This document shows, one piece after another, positions 57,701 to 64,000 of a DNA stretch of 64,000 bases. The notes under the pieces were generated by a model, which saw only the letters and a list, made by a program, of their open reading frames with translations, had not been told where the DNA came from and searched no databases. Source of the DNA: Holophagales bacterium UBA5704 (GTDB lineage: Bacteria > Acidobacteriota > Thermoanaerobaculia > Multivoradales > UBA5704). The DNA is taken from contig DIHE01000094.1 of assembly GCA_002420005.1 (NCBI GenBank), positions 108,033-172,032 on the forward strand. The letters are read 5' to 3'. Position numbers and translations under genes: made by a program. Numbering within the stretch: position 1 is the stretch's first letter; each line of letters opens with the position of its first letter.

Positions 57701-58095
57701 TCGCGAAACAAATCGGTGAGGCGTTGGACCGAGGAGAGGTCGGATCGCTCCTGCCACCAAGGGCGCAGAGGAGCGGTGATTCCGAGCTGCTGGTGGATCT
57801 TGTTGGCGACGCCGAAATACCACTGGGCCGCCGCCTCGGTTCCCCGTTCGCTGCCGATCTGGGTCAGATCCACGATGGCCGCGGCGATGCCGGACTGCCC
57901 CAGGCGTTTCGCGGTGCGCGCCATCAGGCTGGACTTCCCCATCTGCCGCGCGGTCAGGACGTAGCAGAAGTCCCCGGCCAGGAGGCTTTCGAAGAGATCC
58001 GTGTCGGCCCGCCGCTCGACATAGCTGGGCTCGCCGGGCTTGAGGGTTCCCCCGGTGACGTAGAACGGTCGGGCGGGTGGGGCCGTCTCGCTCAT
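54703..58095 (-). CDS. AAA-like (AAA_35-type) ATPase with membrane helix and WD40 propeller
   Basis: 1130 aa. An AAA-like domain occupies residues 8-360: P-loop ARQMGKSS (49-56), Walker B VVFVDEID (about 141-148), FNIGKRIDLTDFT and LHWTGGHPYLTQAVC. One membrane helix (about 371-395; LAAATLAAACAGALIWYAAF) follows, then a helical linker and a WD40-like beta-propeller of at least twelve blades (repeats of FSPDGKVLA-type sequence, about 470-1090). This resembles STAND-type sensors. The stop of the TIR-AAA gene is 7 bp upstream, and both encode related AAA_35-like domains with NExxFNVG/FNIGxR features, so they probably act together. The C-terminal ~50 residues are unassigned. Confidence 0.88.
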   Translation of the reverse strand: MSETAPPARPFYVTGGTLKPGEPSYVERRADTDLFESLLAGDFCYVLTARQMGKSSLMARTAKRLGQSGIAAAIVDLTQIGSERGTEAAAQWYFGVANKIHQQLGITAPLRPWWQERSDLSSVQRLTDLFRELVLAHVPGRIVVFVDEIDSTIGLPFADDFFAALRACYNARATDDAFGRLTFVLLGVATPDQLIRDPTRTPFNIGKRIDLTDFTLDEAQVLAAGLHADADEAGQRLGRVLHWTGGHPYLTQAVCRAVRDKGDTGTAEEAVDPQVAELFLAARAQREETNLKHTRARLERRGAEGRRLLQLYQRVRQGKVVADQPSAPLFAQLKLAGVVKATAEGRLVVRNRIYETVFTSAWARGAMPANRGGQLAAATLAAACAGALIWYAAFQPRPYEKAFRAAIEDDGYSGAAEAYAALHTNPFSRKKADVLMLEFWAQRALKYALTGDRDRSLLCNLQGLKYGENEALRRQAGNLIGGDYEHLQLTLRHPASVNDVDFSPDGKTLATGSDDGNVRLWSTGTGALTSTLSYTSSIYALDFSPDGKVLAAGSVQPGRSAILLWDLSRRRLAIPPLEQRGSVSDLAFSPDGRLLAFGGSGNPRGYAQILDARTGKPTFPPLVGGNVGLPVQAVEFSPDGKVLAAGCMPLFGTGGVKLWNAQSGRRIGSLSTDAGVMSVSFSPDGRRLATGPGGILVLRHTVQIWDLAKAAAEWSIETGDWSQVAFSPNGQLLATGSGASGVQFWEAASGLPLETTLLHEGGVALLAFAPRGKAIATASGDTVRIWKVPANPAPFRPQYHLEGSVQRVAQSPDGMFLAVAAGGHARLLGTGTGNIARSLSPAQDGEVAISPDGQTIAIANRFGGYEGELTLWREGLPHQVAANFSGGMVFSPDGQALAIWSYDGAAELRDARTGMQRFPALRLDSGVTGVAFLADGRALAVASGTGLRFFDVKTGTLLRKLSLPDGVLKGLALSPDGRVAALPTGSGILLVDAVRGRLLGSPLALPAQATTIAFSPDGRWLFAAGGRWLATWSWDGQRAVAQSSQLLDGFWMQSFRFPLPSGRDPGLVCEDCIQAVLGDTANGFHLKTLSLAGPSDPPVAGSPNDLLEKWQGRLGLTFGGDEMRPVPGQP

Positions 58096-58102
58096 GCGGT
58101 TC

Positions 58103-59644
58103 TCAGAGATGGCGAGAGAAATACTGCTGATAGAGCGTGCAGCGCAGGCGCGCCTCGGCGCGGGCCTCTCCGGTCACCAAGCCCGTGGCCAGGAGGCGTT
58201 GGAAGAGCCCTTCGTCGTCACAGCCGCCACCCCGCGCAATGCGGGCGACGACAGGGCGCAGTCGCTCATTCTGGAGCAATGCCCAGAGATGCCGGCGGAG
58301 GTGGTCCCCGAAGGGCCCGGTGTCCTTGCCGGCTTCCTGGCGAAGGCGGGCGAGAGACCAGCGCTCGGCGGCCAGGACGTAGAGCGCTTGGCGGATGAGA
58401 TAGGGATGACCGCCGACCAGCTCCATCAGGCCGGCGATCTCCTCGGCGCCGCGCAGGGGGTAGCCGTGGCGGGCGTTCAAGTCCGCCACCTGCTCCTGGG
58501 AGAAGTCGCCCAGGCGGAGGCGGTCGCCGACGTTGAAGGGGGACTCGTTGAGGTTTTCGATCCACAGGGCCGGATCGGTGGCATGACCGAGGACGAGGTG
58601 AAGGTTCTCCCAGGCGTCCTCGGTCGCCCGGTTGTTGTGCCAGCCGCGGACGGCGGCGAAGAAGTCGCCGCGATAGGACCGGTCGAACAGGCGGTCCACC
58701 TCGTCGAGGAGGAGCACCACCGGGGAGGACGAGCCGTCGAGGACGGCGCGGGTCAGGAACTCCGCGAAGCTTCCTTTTTCACCGAGGAGGTCCGAATCCC
58801 ACACGTCGGCCGGCTGGAGAGAGGTCTTGAGGGTACGGGCGATCCGCCGGGCGAGCGTCTGGAGGGTGGAGCCCAGAGAGGCGAGCTGGGGCTCGTCGAA
58901 GGTCTGGAAGTCGAGGAAGACCGAGCGGCGGCCCTCGCGTTTCGACAAGGCGTGCATCCGGGCGAGCAGCGAGCTCTTGCCGCTCTGCCGCGGCCCCTTG
59001 ATCACGACCGTGCTCCCCGGCTGGTCCAGACAGCGCTCGGCCACCTCGTCCTCCCGTCGGCGGACGTAGAACGGCGAGTCGCGGCGGATCGTCCCGGTCT
59101 CCAGACCCGTCTCCAGAACGATCCGGGGGTCTGCAGCGGGAAGCGGAGCTCCTTTGCACTCCGCCGCCACCGAGGGATCAGAGAGAGAGACGACCCCGGG
59201 GTCCTCGGTCGACGGCGCGACGGGAAGCGCGGCACCGCCGGTGATCGCGGTGTGCAGGCGGGCGAAGAGCGCCTCCTCCGCATCGCCCGGCTTCCAGAGG
59301 GCGTACTGGATGCGGTTCAGATACGAGGCCAGATCGTAGGGGAGCTTGCCTTCGAAGCCGAGGCGGACGGGGAAGATGTCGAGCTTCCCCTCGGTTCGGA
59401 GCCCGTAGGCGGTCTCCACCTCCTGACGCACCATGTCGCTACGGATCGAGGCTTCCGAGAGGAAGACGACGAAAGCCGACGAGGCTCGAAGCTGGCGGTC
59501 GATCTCCGCCACCCAGTCGAGGCCGACCTGGATCTGCTTGTCGATGAAGACACGGAGCCCCCGCTCTTCGAGATAGGCGCAAAGCCGCTCGGCGAGCTGC
59601 TCGTCCGGGGGGACGTGGCGGTAGCTCAGAAAGACCTGGCTCAC
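58103..59644 (-). CDS. TIR-domain AAA-like (AAA_35-type) ATPase
   Basis: About 513 aa from the GTG at 59644. The TIR domain comprises residues 1-130 (SQVFLSYRHVPPDEQ, FIDKQIQVGLDWV, FVVFLSEASIRSDMVRQEVETAYG). Glu75 in the MVRQEVET helix is the likely NAD+-cleaving residue. The AAA-like domain has a P-loop at 217-225 (GPRQSGKSS), Walker B LLLDEVD (about 311-317), ESPFNVGDRLRLGDF and VGGHPYLIRQALYVL. A winged-helix/helical C-terminus follows. TIR-STAND proteins often deplete NAD+ on infection. The next gene, 7 bp on, is an AAA-WD40 protein. A longer upstream start is possible but lacks TIR similarity. A 548-bp non-coding region with phased CTCGAC sites precedes it. Confidence 0.88.
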   Translation of the reverse strand: MSQVFLSYRHVPPDEQLAERLCAYLEERGLRVFIDKQIQVGLDWVAEIDRQLRASSAFVVFLSEASIRSDMVRQEVETAYGLRTEGKLDIFPVRLGFEGKLPYDLASYLNRIQYALWKPGDAEEALFARLHTAITGGAALPVAPSTEDPGVVSLSDPSVAAECKGAPLPAADPRIVLETGLETGTIRRDSPFYVRRREDEVAERCLDQPGSTVVIKGPRQSGKSSLLARMHALSKREGRRSVFLDFQTFDEPQLASLGSTLQTLARRIARTLKTSLQPADVWDSDLLGEKGSFAEFLTRAVLDGSSSPVVLLLDEVDRLFDRSYRGDFFAAVRGWHNNRATEDAWENLHLVLGHATDPALWIENLNESPFNVGDRLRLGDFSQEQVADLNARHGYPLRGAEEIAGLMELVGGHPYLIRQALYVLAAERWSLARLRQEAGKDTGPFGDHLRRHLWALLQNERLRPVVARIARGGGCDDEGLFQRLLATGLVTGEARAEARLRCTLYQQYFSRHL

Positions 59645-60192
59645 AGTTCGAGGGAGAACTGTAGCATGGGAGGGGCGGGAGAGGGCGCCCCCACCCATGG
59701 GCTCCGCGCCGCGCAACAGACCACCCCGGCACCCCACGTCTCGACCTCCGCCGGCTCCCGGACCACCCGCGCCGGGCAACGGGTCACCGGCGCCGGACTC
59801 TCCCCCACCCGCGCCGGGAAGGCGGTCACCACCGCCGACGGCCAGGTCGAGAATCAACCGCAATACGTGAGCCACGCCGCGGCGCAAGTCACCGCTACCT
59901 GACAAACAGTGACCTGAAAGGGGCTATTCTCGACTCCAGCCCCCGTTTTCTCGACTCATCGTCGATCTTTCTCGACCGATTGGCGGTTGTAGCTCGACTC
60001 TGCGGCCAGATTCTCGACCAATCTGCCCAGTCCAGAGGGCATGGAGCGCCTCTGAGTCGAGAAAAGTCACAGAGAAGTCACCTCTTTTCTCCGTAGCTCG
60101 ACCTGCGCCGCGGCGCGGGTCATCATCCCCTCGATTTGCTCGACCTCCCAACGCTCCCCTGGTACCGCCCTCCGTAGCCCTCCGCCCCCCCT
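59645..60192. repeat. Non-coding leader with CTCGAC sites phased at ~21 bp
   Basis: No gene is supported here. CTCGAC occurs at 59929, 59950, 59971, 59993 and 60013 (spacings 21, 21, 22, 20), then as GTCGAG at 60056 and CTCGAC at 60097 and 60139 (spacings about 43, 41, 42, i.e. twice 21). The core is often preceded by a short AT-rich run (TATT, TTTT, CTTT, GATT). Such regular two-turn phasing suggests a protein-binding array (operator, iteron or nucleoid-type). Further CTCGAC/GTCGAG copies lie at 59740 and 59846. The array is about 280 bp upstream of the TIR gene and just downstream of the MhqD-like gene. Confidence 0.6.
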
Positions 60193-60807
60193 TCACCCCA
60201 GAGCCCCCAGCAGATCCCGCACCCACGCCAGCTCGTCCTCATTGACCGTGTGCCCCAACCCCGGGTAGATCCGTTCGGTCACCCGCGCTCCCATGCGGCG
60301 GAAGACCTCGGCGCTTTCGTGGACCCGCGGCTCCGGGATGTGCGGATCGCGATCGCTGCAGCCGAGGAAGACCGGGGTCCCGGCGAAGCTTCCTGCGCAG
60401 TCCCGCGGCGTGCCGGGGGGACCGATCAAGCCGCCCGAGAGGGCGACGACGCCACCCAGGATCTGCGCGTGGCGCGCGGCGTATTCGAGCGACAGGCAGG
60501 CTCCCTGGGAAAAGCCGAGGAGAACCGTGCGTTCCGGAGGAATCCCGGCCGCCGCGATCTCCGCCAGCAGATCGTCCACGGTCTGCAAGGCCGCGGACAG
60601 GTGCGGCTCGTTCTGGTCCAGAGGGGCCAGGAAGCTGTACGGATACCAGGTGAACCGCGGAGCCTGCGGCGCGAGGTAGGCGAGATCCGGCCGCCCGAGC
60701 TCCTCGGCCAGCGTCAGGATCGACTCCGCGGTGGCCCCGCGGCCGTGGAGCATCACCACGGCCTCTTCAGCTTCCTGCAACGGACGGCCCGCCCGGGCCA
60801 CGGTCAC
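60193..60807 (-). CDS. Carboxylesterase/phospholipase (MhqD/YpfH-like alpha/beta hydrolase)
   Basis: 204 aa. The nucleophile elbow is GFSQG (about 107-111), the acid Asp is in LGCSDRDPHIP and the His in YPGLGHTVNEDE. VVMLHGRGATAESILTLAEEL and FLAPLDQNEPHL are typical of this short esterase group. It starts with GTG overlapping the upstream dioxygenase stop (GTGA), the same pairing as Bacillus mhqO-mhqD for quinone/hydroquinone stress. It would act on esters of ring-cleavage products or thiol adducts. Confidence 0.86.
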   Translation of the reverse strand: MTVARAGRPLQEAEEAVVMLHGRGATAESILTLAEELGRPDLAYLAPQAPRFTWYPYSFLAPLDQNEPHLSAALQTVDDLLAEIAAAGIPPERTVLLGFSQGACLSLEYAARHAQILGGVVALSGGLIGPPGTPRDCAGSFAGTPVFLGCSDRDPHIPEPRVHESAEVFRRMGARVTERIYPGLGHTVNEDELAWVRDLLGALG

Positions 60808-61778
60808 TGCGCACCTCCCCGCGGCACCGGCACCTCGCGAACCTCGACCTTCGGCAGGATCTCCTCGATCCGCGCGCGGTCGGGCTCCAGCCAGGGGGGC
60901 AGGCGCAGAGAGCCACCGAGCCCCGCCACCGGCTCGTCGCGCGCAAACCCGGGCGGATCGGTCGCCAGCTCGAACAGCACGCCGCCGCGCTCGCGAAAGT
61001 AGACCGAGCGGAAGTACTGGCGATCCAGCACCGGGCTCACGCGGAAGCCCTCGCCGGCCAGCTCCTCGTGCCAGGCCACCTGCGTCGCGTCGTCGGGCAG
61101 GCGGAAGGCCACGTGATGCACCGTCCCTGCCGCGACATGGCCCCGCGGCGCGTCCGGCCGGGCCACGACGTCGACCCGCGTGCCGGGACCACCGTCTCCC
61201 ACGGCGAAGCGGAAACGGTCCTTCCCTTCACCGATCGGCCGGAAGCCCATCGCGTCCCGCAGCACCGCCGTGGTGACCTCGGGATTCCACGCGGTGAGCG
61301 TGACGCCGTCGAATCCGCGGATCGCCTGCGCCGCCGGCACCGGGCCGCCGGTCCACGGCTCCCGGGTATCTCCGGCGCGCGCCACCAGCTCCAGCGCGAG
61401 ACCGTCGGGATCCCGCAGACGGATCACCTCTTCGTCGAAACCCGGCCGTAGCCGCGGCGCCTCGGCGTCCACGCCGAGGCGGTCCAGGCGCTCCGCCCAC
61501 CAGCCGAGCGACCCCTCGGGTACCGAGAAGGCGGTCGCCGTCGCCTGGCCGGCTCCGTGGGTGCCGAGGCGCGCACCGGGCCAGGGGAAGAAGGTGAGGA
61601 TCGTCCCCGGCGTGCCTTGCTCGTCGCCATAGTAGAAGTGGTAGGTCCCGGGGTCGTCGAAATTGACCGTCTTCTTGACCAGACGGAGTCCCAGGATGCC
61701 CGTATAGAAATCGACGTTCGCCTGCGGATCGCGGGCGATCGCCGTGACGTGATGGAGACCTTCGATCGGCTGCTTCAT
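60804..61778 (-). CDS. VOC family ring-cleaving dioxygenase (MhqO-like)
   Basis: About 324 aa, two VOC modules in tandem: MKQPIEGLHHVTAIARDPQANVDFYTGILGLRLVKKTVNFDDPG and, in the second half, TVHHVAFRLPDDATQVAWHEEL. Metal ligands are likely the His in LHHVT, the His in VHHVAF and the Glu in LFELATDPPG. MhqO/YkcA-type proteins cleave hydroquinones with Fe(II). The ending EVREVPVPRGGAQ overlaps the esterase start. Adjacent esterase and dioxygenase genes match the mhqO-mhqD order. Divergent from the FadE-like gene (60 bp between starts). Confidence 0.9.
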   Translation of the reverse strand: MKQPIEGLHHVTAIARDPQANVDFYTGILGLRLVKKTVNFDDPGTYHFYYGDEQGTPGTILTFFPWPGARLGTHGAGQATATAFSVPEGSLGWWAERLDRLGVDAEAPRLRPGFDEEVIRLRDPDGLALELVARAGDTREPWTGGPVPAAQAIRGFDGVTLTAWNPEVTTAVLRDAMGFRPIGEGKDRFRFAVGDGGPGTRVDVVARPDAPRGHVAAGTVHHVAFRLPDDATQVAWHEELAGEGFRVSPVLDRQYFRSVYFRERGGVLFELATDPPGFARDEPVAGLGGSLRLPPWLEPDRARIEEILPKVEVREVPVPRGGAQ

Positions 61779-61838
61779 GGCGCTCCCTCCTTTTCGACCC
61801 ATGCAACAAGAGCGCATTCCCGGGTGTACGCTGGAGGC

Positions 61839-63965
61839 ATGGCCACCCTGCTCGACTTCGCCCGCCGCCGCGGGTTGATCCCCCGCATCTCGGAGACGGA
61901 ACGCCAGGCTCTGGAGGCCGGCACGGTGTGGGTGGACGGCGAGCTGTTCTCCGGACGCCCGAGCTTCCGGCGATTGCTCGCCGAGCCGTATCCGCAGCTC
62001 TCCGCACGCGAACGGGCGTTTCTCGACGGGCCGGTCGAGGTGGTGTGCGGCCTGGTCGACGGCTGGGAGCTGGAACGTACCCGCGAGCTCCCGCCGGAGG
62101 TCTGGCGCTATCTCAAGGAACAGCGGTTCTTCGGGCTGGCGATCCCGGAGGCGTATGGCGGCCATGGCTTCTCCGCGCTCGCTCTCTCGACGATCTTCGG
62201 CAAGTTGGCCTCGCGCTCGCTCGGGCTCTCGGCGGTCGTGCTCATCCCCAACTCGGTGGGACCGGCCGAGCTGCTGCTCGCCTACGGCACCCCGGCGCAG
62301 CGCGATCATCTCCTGCCCCGCCTCGCCCGCGGAGAGGAAATCCCCTGCTTCGCGCTGACCGAGCCCGAAGCCGGCTCGGACGCCGCGTCGATCCGCTCCG
62401 AGGGCGTGCTCTGCCGAGACGCTGCGGGCGACCTGGCGATCCGCCTCACCTGGCAGAAGCGCTACATCACCCTGGCCCCGATCGCCACCCTTCTCGGTCT
62501 CGCCTTCCGCCTGCGCGATCCCGAAAACCTCCTGGGGCGCGGCGAGGACGTCGGCATCACCGTCGCCCTCGTGCCCACCCATCTGCCGGGCGTGCGCATC
62601 GGCGACCGCCACGATCCGCTCGGCGTCCCCTTCCCCAACGGCCCGACCGAGGGCAAGGACGTCCTCGTGCCGGTCGACGCCATCCCCGGCGGTCTCGCGC
62701 AGGCCGGCCGCGGCTGGAAGATGCTGATGGAAGCCTTGTCGTCCGGCCGCGCGATCTCGCTGCCCGCCCAGTCGGTGGGCGGCGCCAAGTACGTGGCGCG
62801 GGTGGTGGGCGCCTACAGCGTGGTGCGCCGGCAGTTCGGTCTGGAGATCGGCCGTTTCGAAGGGATCGAGGAGCCTCTCGCGCGCATCGCGGGTCTCACC
62901 TATCTGATGGACGCCGCGCGCGTCTGGACCTGCGGCGCGGTCGATGCCGGGCACCGGCCCGCGGTCCTCTCGGCGATCTGCAAGTATCAGCAGACCGAGC
63001 TGCTGCGCGGCCTGGTGCAGGACGGCATGGACGTCCTGGGCGGCGCCGCCCTCTGCCGTGGCCCGCGCAACCTGCTCGCCGCGGGGCACCTCGGCGCGCC
63101 GATCGGGATCACCGTCGAGGGCGCGAACATCCTCACCCGGACGCTGATCATCTTCGGCCAGGGCGCGCTGCGCGGTCATCCCTATGCCCTCGGCGAGGTG
63201 CACGCGCTCGAAGACGGCGATGCGCCGGCCCTGCGCCGCGCGCTCTGGAAGCACGCCCGGTTCTTCCTGGGCAACGTCGTCCGCGCCGGCGTCCTCGGTG
63301 CCACGCGCGGCCGGCTGGTGCGCGCGCCGGTGCCGGGTCCGGCGGGCCGCGCCTGGCAGAAGATCGCCTGGGCCTCCGCCCGCTTCGCGGTGCTCACCGA
63401 CCTCGCCCTGCTGGCCCTGGGGAGCCGGCTCAAGCGGCGCCAGAAGCTCGCCGGCCGCTTCGCCGACGTCCTCTCCTGGCTCTATCTGGCCCTCTGCGCG
63501 CTGCGCCGGTTCGAAGCCGAAGGCCGGCGGGAGGAGGACCTGCCGCTCCTGCGCTGGAGCGTCGAGTACGCGCTCTCCCGCATCCAGACGGCGTTCGAGG
63601 GCATCTTCCGCAACTTCGAAGGCCCCGCCGCCCCCCTCCTGCGCCACTTCGGCGCCTGGTGGTGCCGCACCAATCCGGTGGGCCATCCGCCCTCCGACGC
63701 CCTCGGAGCCCAGGCCGCCGCCACGTTGCGCCGTCCCGGAGCCCAGCGGGACCGCCTCACCGCGGACGTCTATCTCCCCACCGATCCCGCGCAAGCCCTC
63801 GGCCGCCTGGAGCGCGCCTTCCTCCTGAACACCGCCGAGGGCGCGCCCGAAGACGGCGAGGCGGAGGCGGCGCGGATCGATGCGCTGCAGGTGGACAGCT
63901 TCCCGGCCCCCCTCCCCGTCCCTCCCCCGCAAGCGGGAGAGGGCGCCGCCGCCCGCCCGGGATAA
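61839..63965 (+). CDS. Acyl-CoA dehydrogenase (FadE-like)
   Basis: About 708 aa; GGAGG directly precedes the ATG. The acyl-CoA dehydrogenase core (about 65-500) shows FGLAIPEAYGGHGFS, CFALTEPEAGSDAASI, LTWQKRYITLAPIATLLGLAFRL and EGANILTRTLIIFGQGAL. A DUF1974 C-terminal domain (about 500-690) is typical of gammaproteobacterial-type FadE (about 815 aa). The N-terminal membrane helix of E. coli FadE is absent. The last ~20 residues (PAPLPVPPPQAGEGAAARPG) are translated from a palindromic repeat, so the natural end of the domain is near residue 688. FAD-dependent first step of beta-oxidation. Confidence 0.93.
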   Translation: MATLLDFARRRGLIPRISETERQALEAGTVWVDGELFSGRPSFRRLLAEPYPQLSARERAFLDGPVEVVCGLVDGWELERTRELPPEVWRYLKEQRFFGLAIPEAYGGHGFSALALSTIFGKLASRSLGLSAVVLIPNSVGPAELLLAYGTPAQRDHLLPRLARGEEIPCFALTEPEAGSDAASIRSEGVLCRDAAGDLAIRLTWQKRYITLAPIATLLGLAFRLRDPENLLGRGEDVGITVALVPTHLPGVRIGDRHDPLGVPFPNGPTEGKDVLVPVDAIPGGLAQAGRGWKMLMEALSSGRAISLPAQSVGGAKYVARVVGAYSVVRRQFGLEIGRFEGIEEPLARIAGLTYLMDAARVWTCGAVDAGHRPAVLSAICKYQQTELLRGLVQDGMDVLGGAALCRGPRNLLAAGHLGAPIGITVEGANILTRTLIIFGQGALRGHPYALGEVHALEDGDAPALRRALWKHARFFLGNVVRAGVLGATRGRLVRAPVPGPAGRAWQKIAWASARFAVLTDLALLALGSRLKRRQKLAGRFADVLSWLYLALCALRRFEAEGRREEDLPLLRWSVEYALSRIQTAFEGIFRNFEGPAAPLLRHFGAWWCRTNPVGHPPSDALGAQAAATLRRPGAQRDRLTADVYLPTDPAQALGRLERAFLLNTAEGAPEDGEAEAARIDALQVDSFPAPLPVPPPQAGEGAAARPG
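63919..63943. repeat. REP-like palindrome at the 3' end of the FadE-like gene
   Basis: Near-perfect inverted repeat around GCAAGC (CCCTCCCCC-GC-AA-GC-GGGAGAGGG), encoding the extra Pro/Gly tail of the dehydrogenase. Similar to the element at 31477-31516. Confidence 0.5.
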
Positions 63966-64000
63966 CCGGTGCGTTTTTGGCGGGTGTTGATTTTTTTGGG

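Noticed and set aside
59929..60144. CRISPR array
   Set aside because: The repeated core is only 6 bp, with about 15-bp intervals; no cas genes nearby.
59929..60144. Coding heptad (7-aa) repeat explaining 21-bp periodicity
   Set aside because: Spacings of 22 and 20 bp and an inverted copy break the reading frame; no supported gene there.

Overview
The window is very GC-rich, gene-dense chromosomal DNA from a Gram-negative bacterium: there is a TonB-dependent receptor, many Sec signal peptides and periplasmic enzymes. Several traits suggest Acidobacteriota: a Ser/Thr kinase with TolB-like and TPR modules, Asp-box 'VPS10-like' secreted proteins, an S46 peptidase, DUF2911, and plug-like peptides resembling the Oar-type TonB receptors of that phylum. 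This placement is an inference, because no rRNA or tRNA gene was seen. GTG starts and 4-bp stop/start overlaps are common, so many genes sit in tightly coupled operons.

Layout. (1) 1-3546, minus: a four-gene operon, NTF2-like protein > YcaO > TfuA > lipocalin-like protein cut by the window edge. It is a candidate peptide or protein thioamidation locus. (2) 3657-11659: TolB/TPR Ser/Thr kinase, P5C dehydrogenase, DUF423 membrane protein, M24 peptidase, TIR-like/TRAFs-binding protein, DUF2071. (3) 11646-21834: TonB receptor > YfiR > hybrid histidine kinase, divergent from a large secreted Asp-box protein coupled to an S46 dipeptidyl-peptidase with a DPP11-type specificity residue. (4) 21862-27149: Rpn-type nuclease, epimerase, then a sigma70-like promoter and a yybP-ykoY-like (Mn2+) leader in front of terC, an M50 protease and an SbtA-like transporter. 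(5) 27256-32891: multicopper oxidase, a cysteine-less SCO-like fusion, and a c-type cytochrome fused to a periplasmic-binding-like domain. (6) 33014-37040: a DUF4062-NACHT-TPR STAND protein overlapping a small partner gene. (7) 37192-47928: ArsM-like methyltransferase, a secreted protein, dienelactone hydrolase, three related secreted proteins (two a tandem duplication carrying TonB-plug-like peptides), and an S41-like protein with Gln at the expected Ser. (8) 47933-52662: an NAD-linked formate dehydrogenase whose catalytic chain is split over two genes in permuted order and contains an in-frame UGA (Sec) with a bacterial SECIS hairpin. (9) 52765-60192: REP palindromes, DUF2911, a VapBC pair, and a TIR-AAA / AAA-WD40 operon preceded by CTCGAC sites spaced at about 21 bp. 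(10) 60193-63965: MhqD/MhqO-like pair and a FadE-like acyl-CoA dehydrogenase.

The strongest candidates for undescribed biology are the TIR-AAA/AAA-WD40 operon with its phased-site leader, the STAND plus small-partner pair, the YcaO-TfuA operon with an NTF2-like first gene, and the split selenocysteine formate dehydrogenase.
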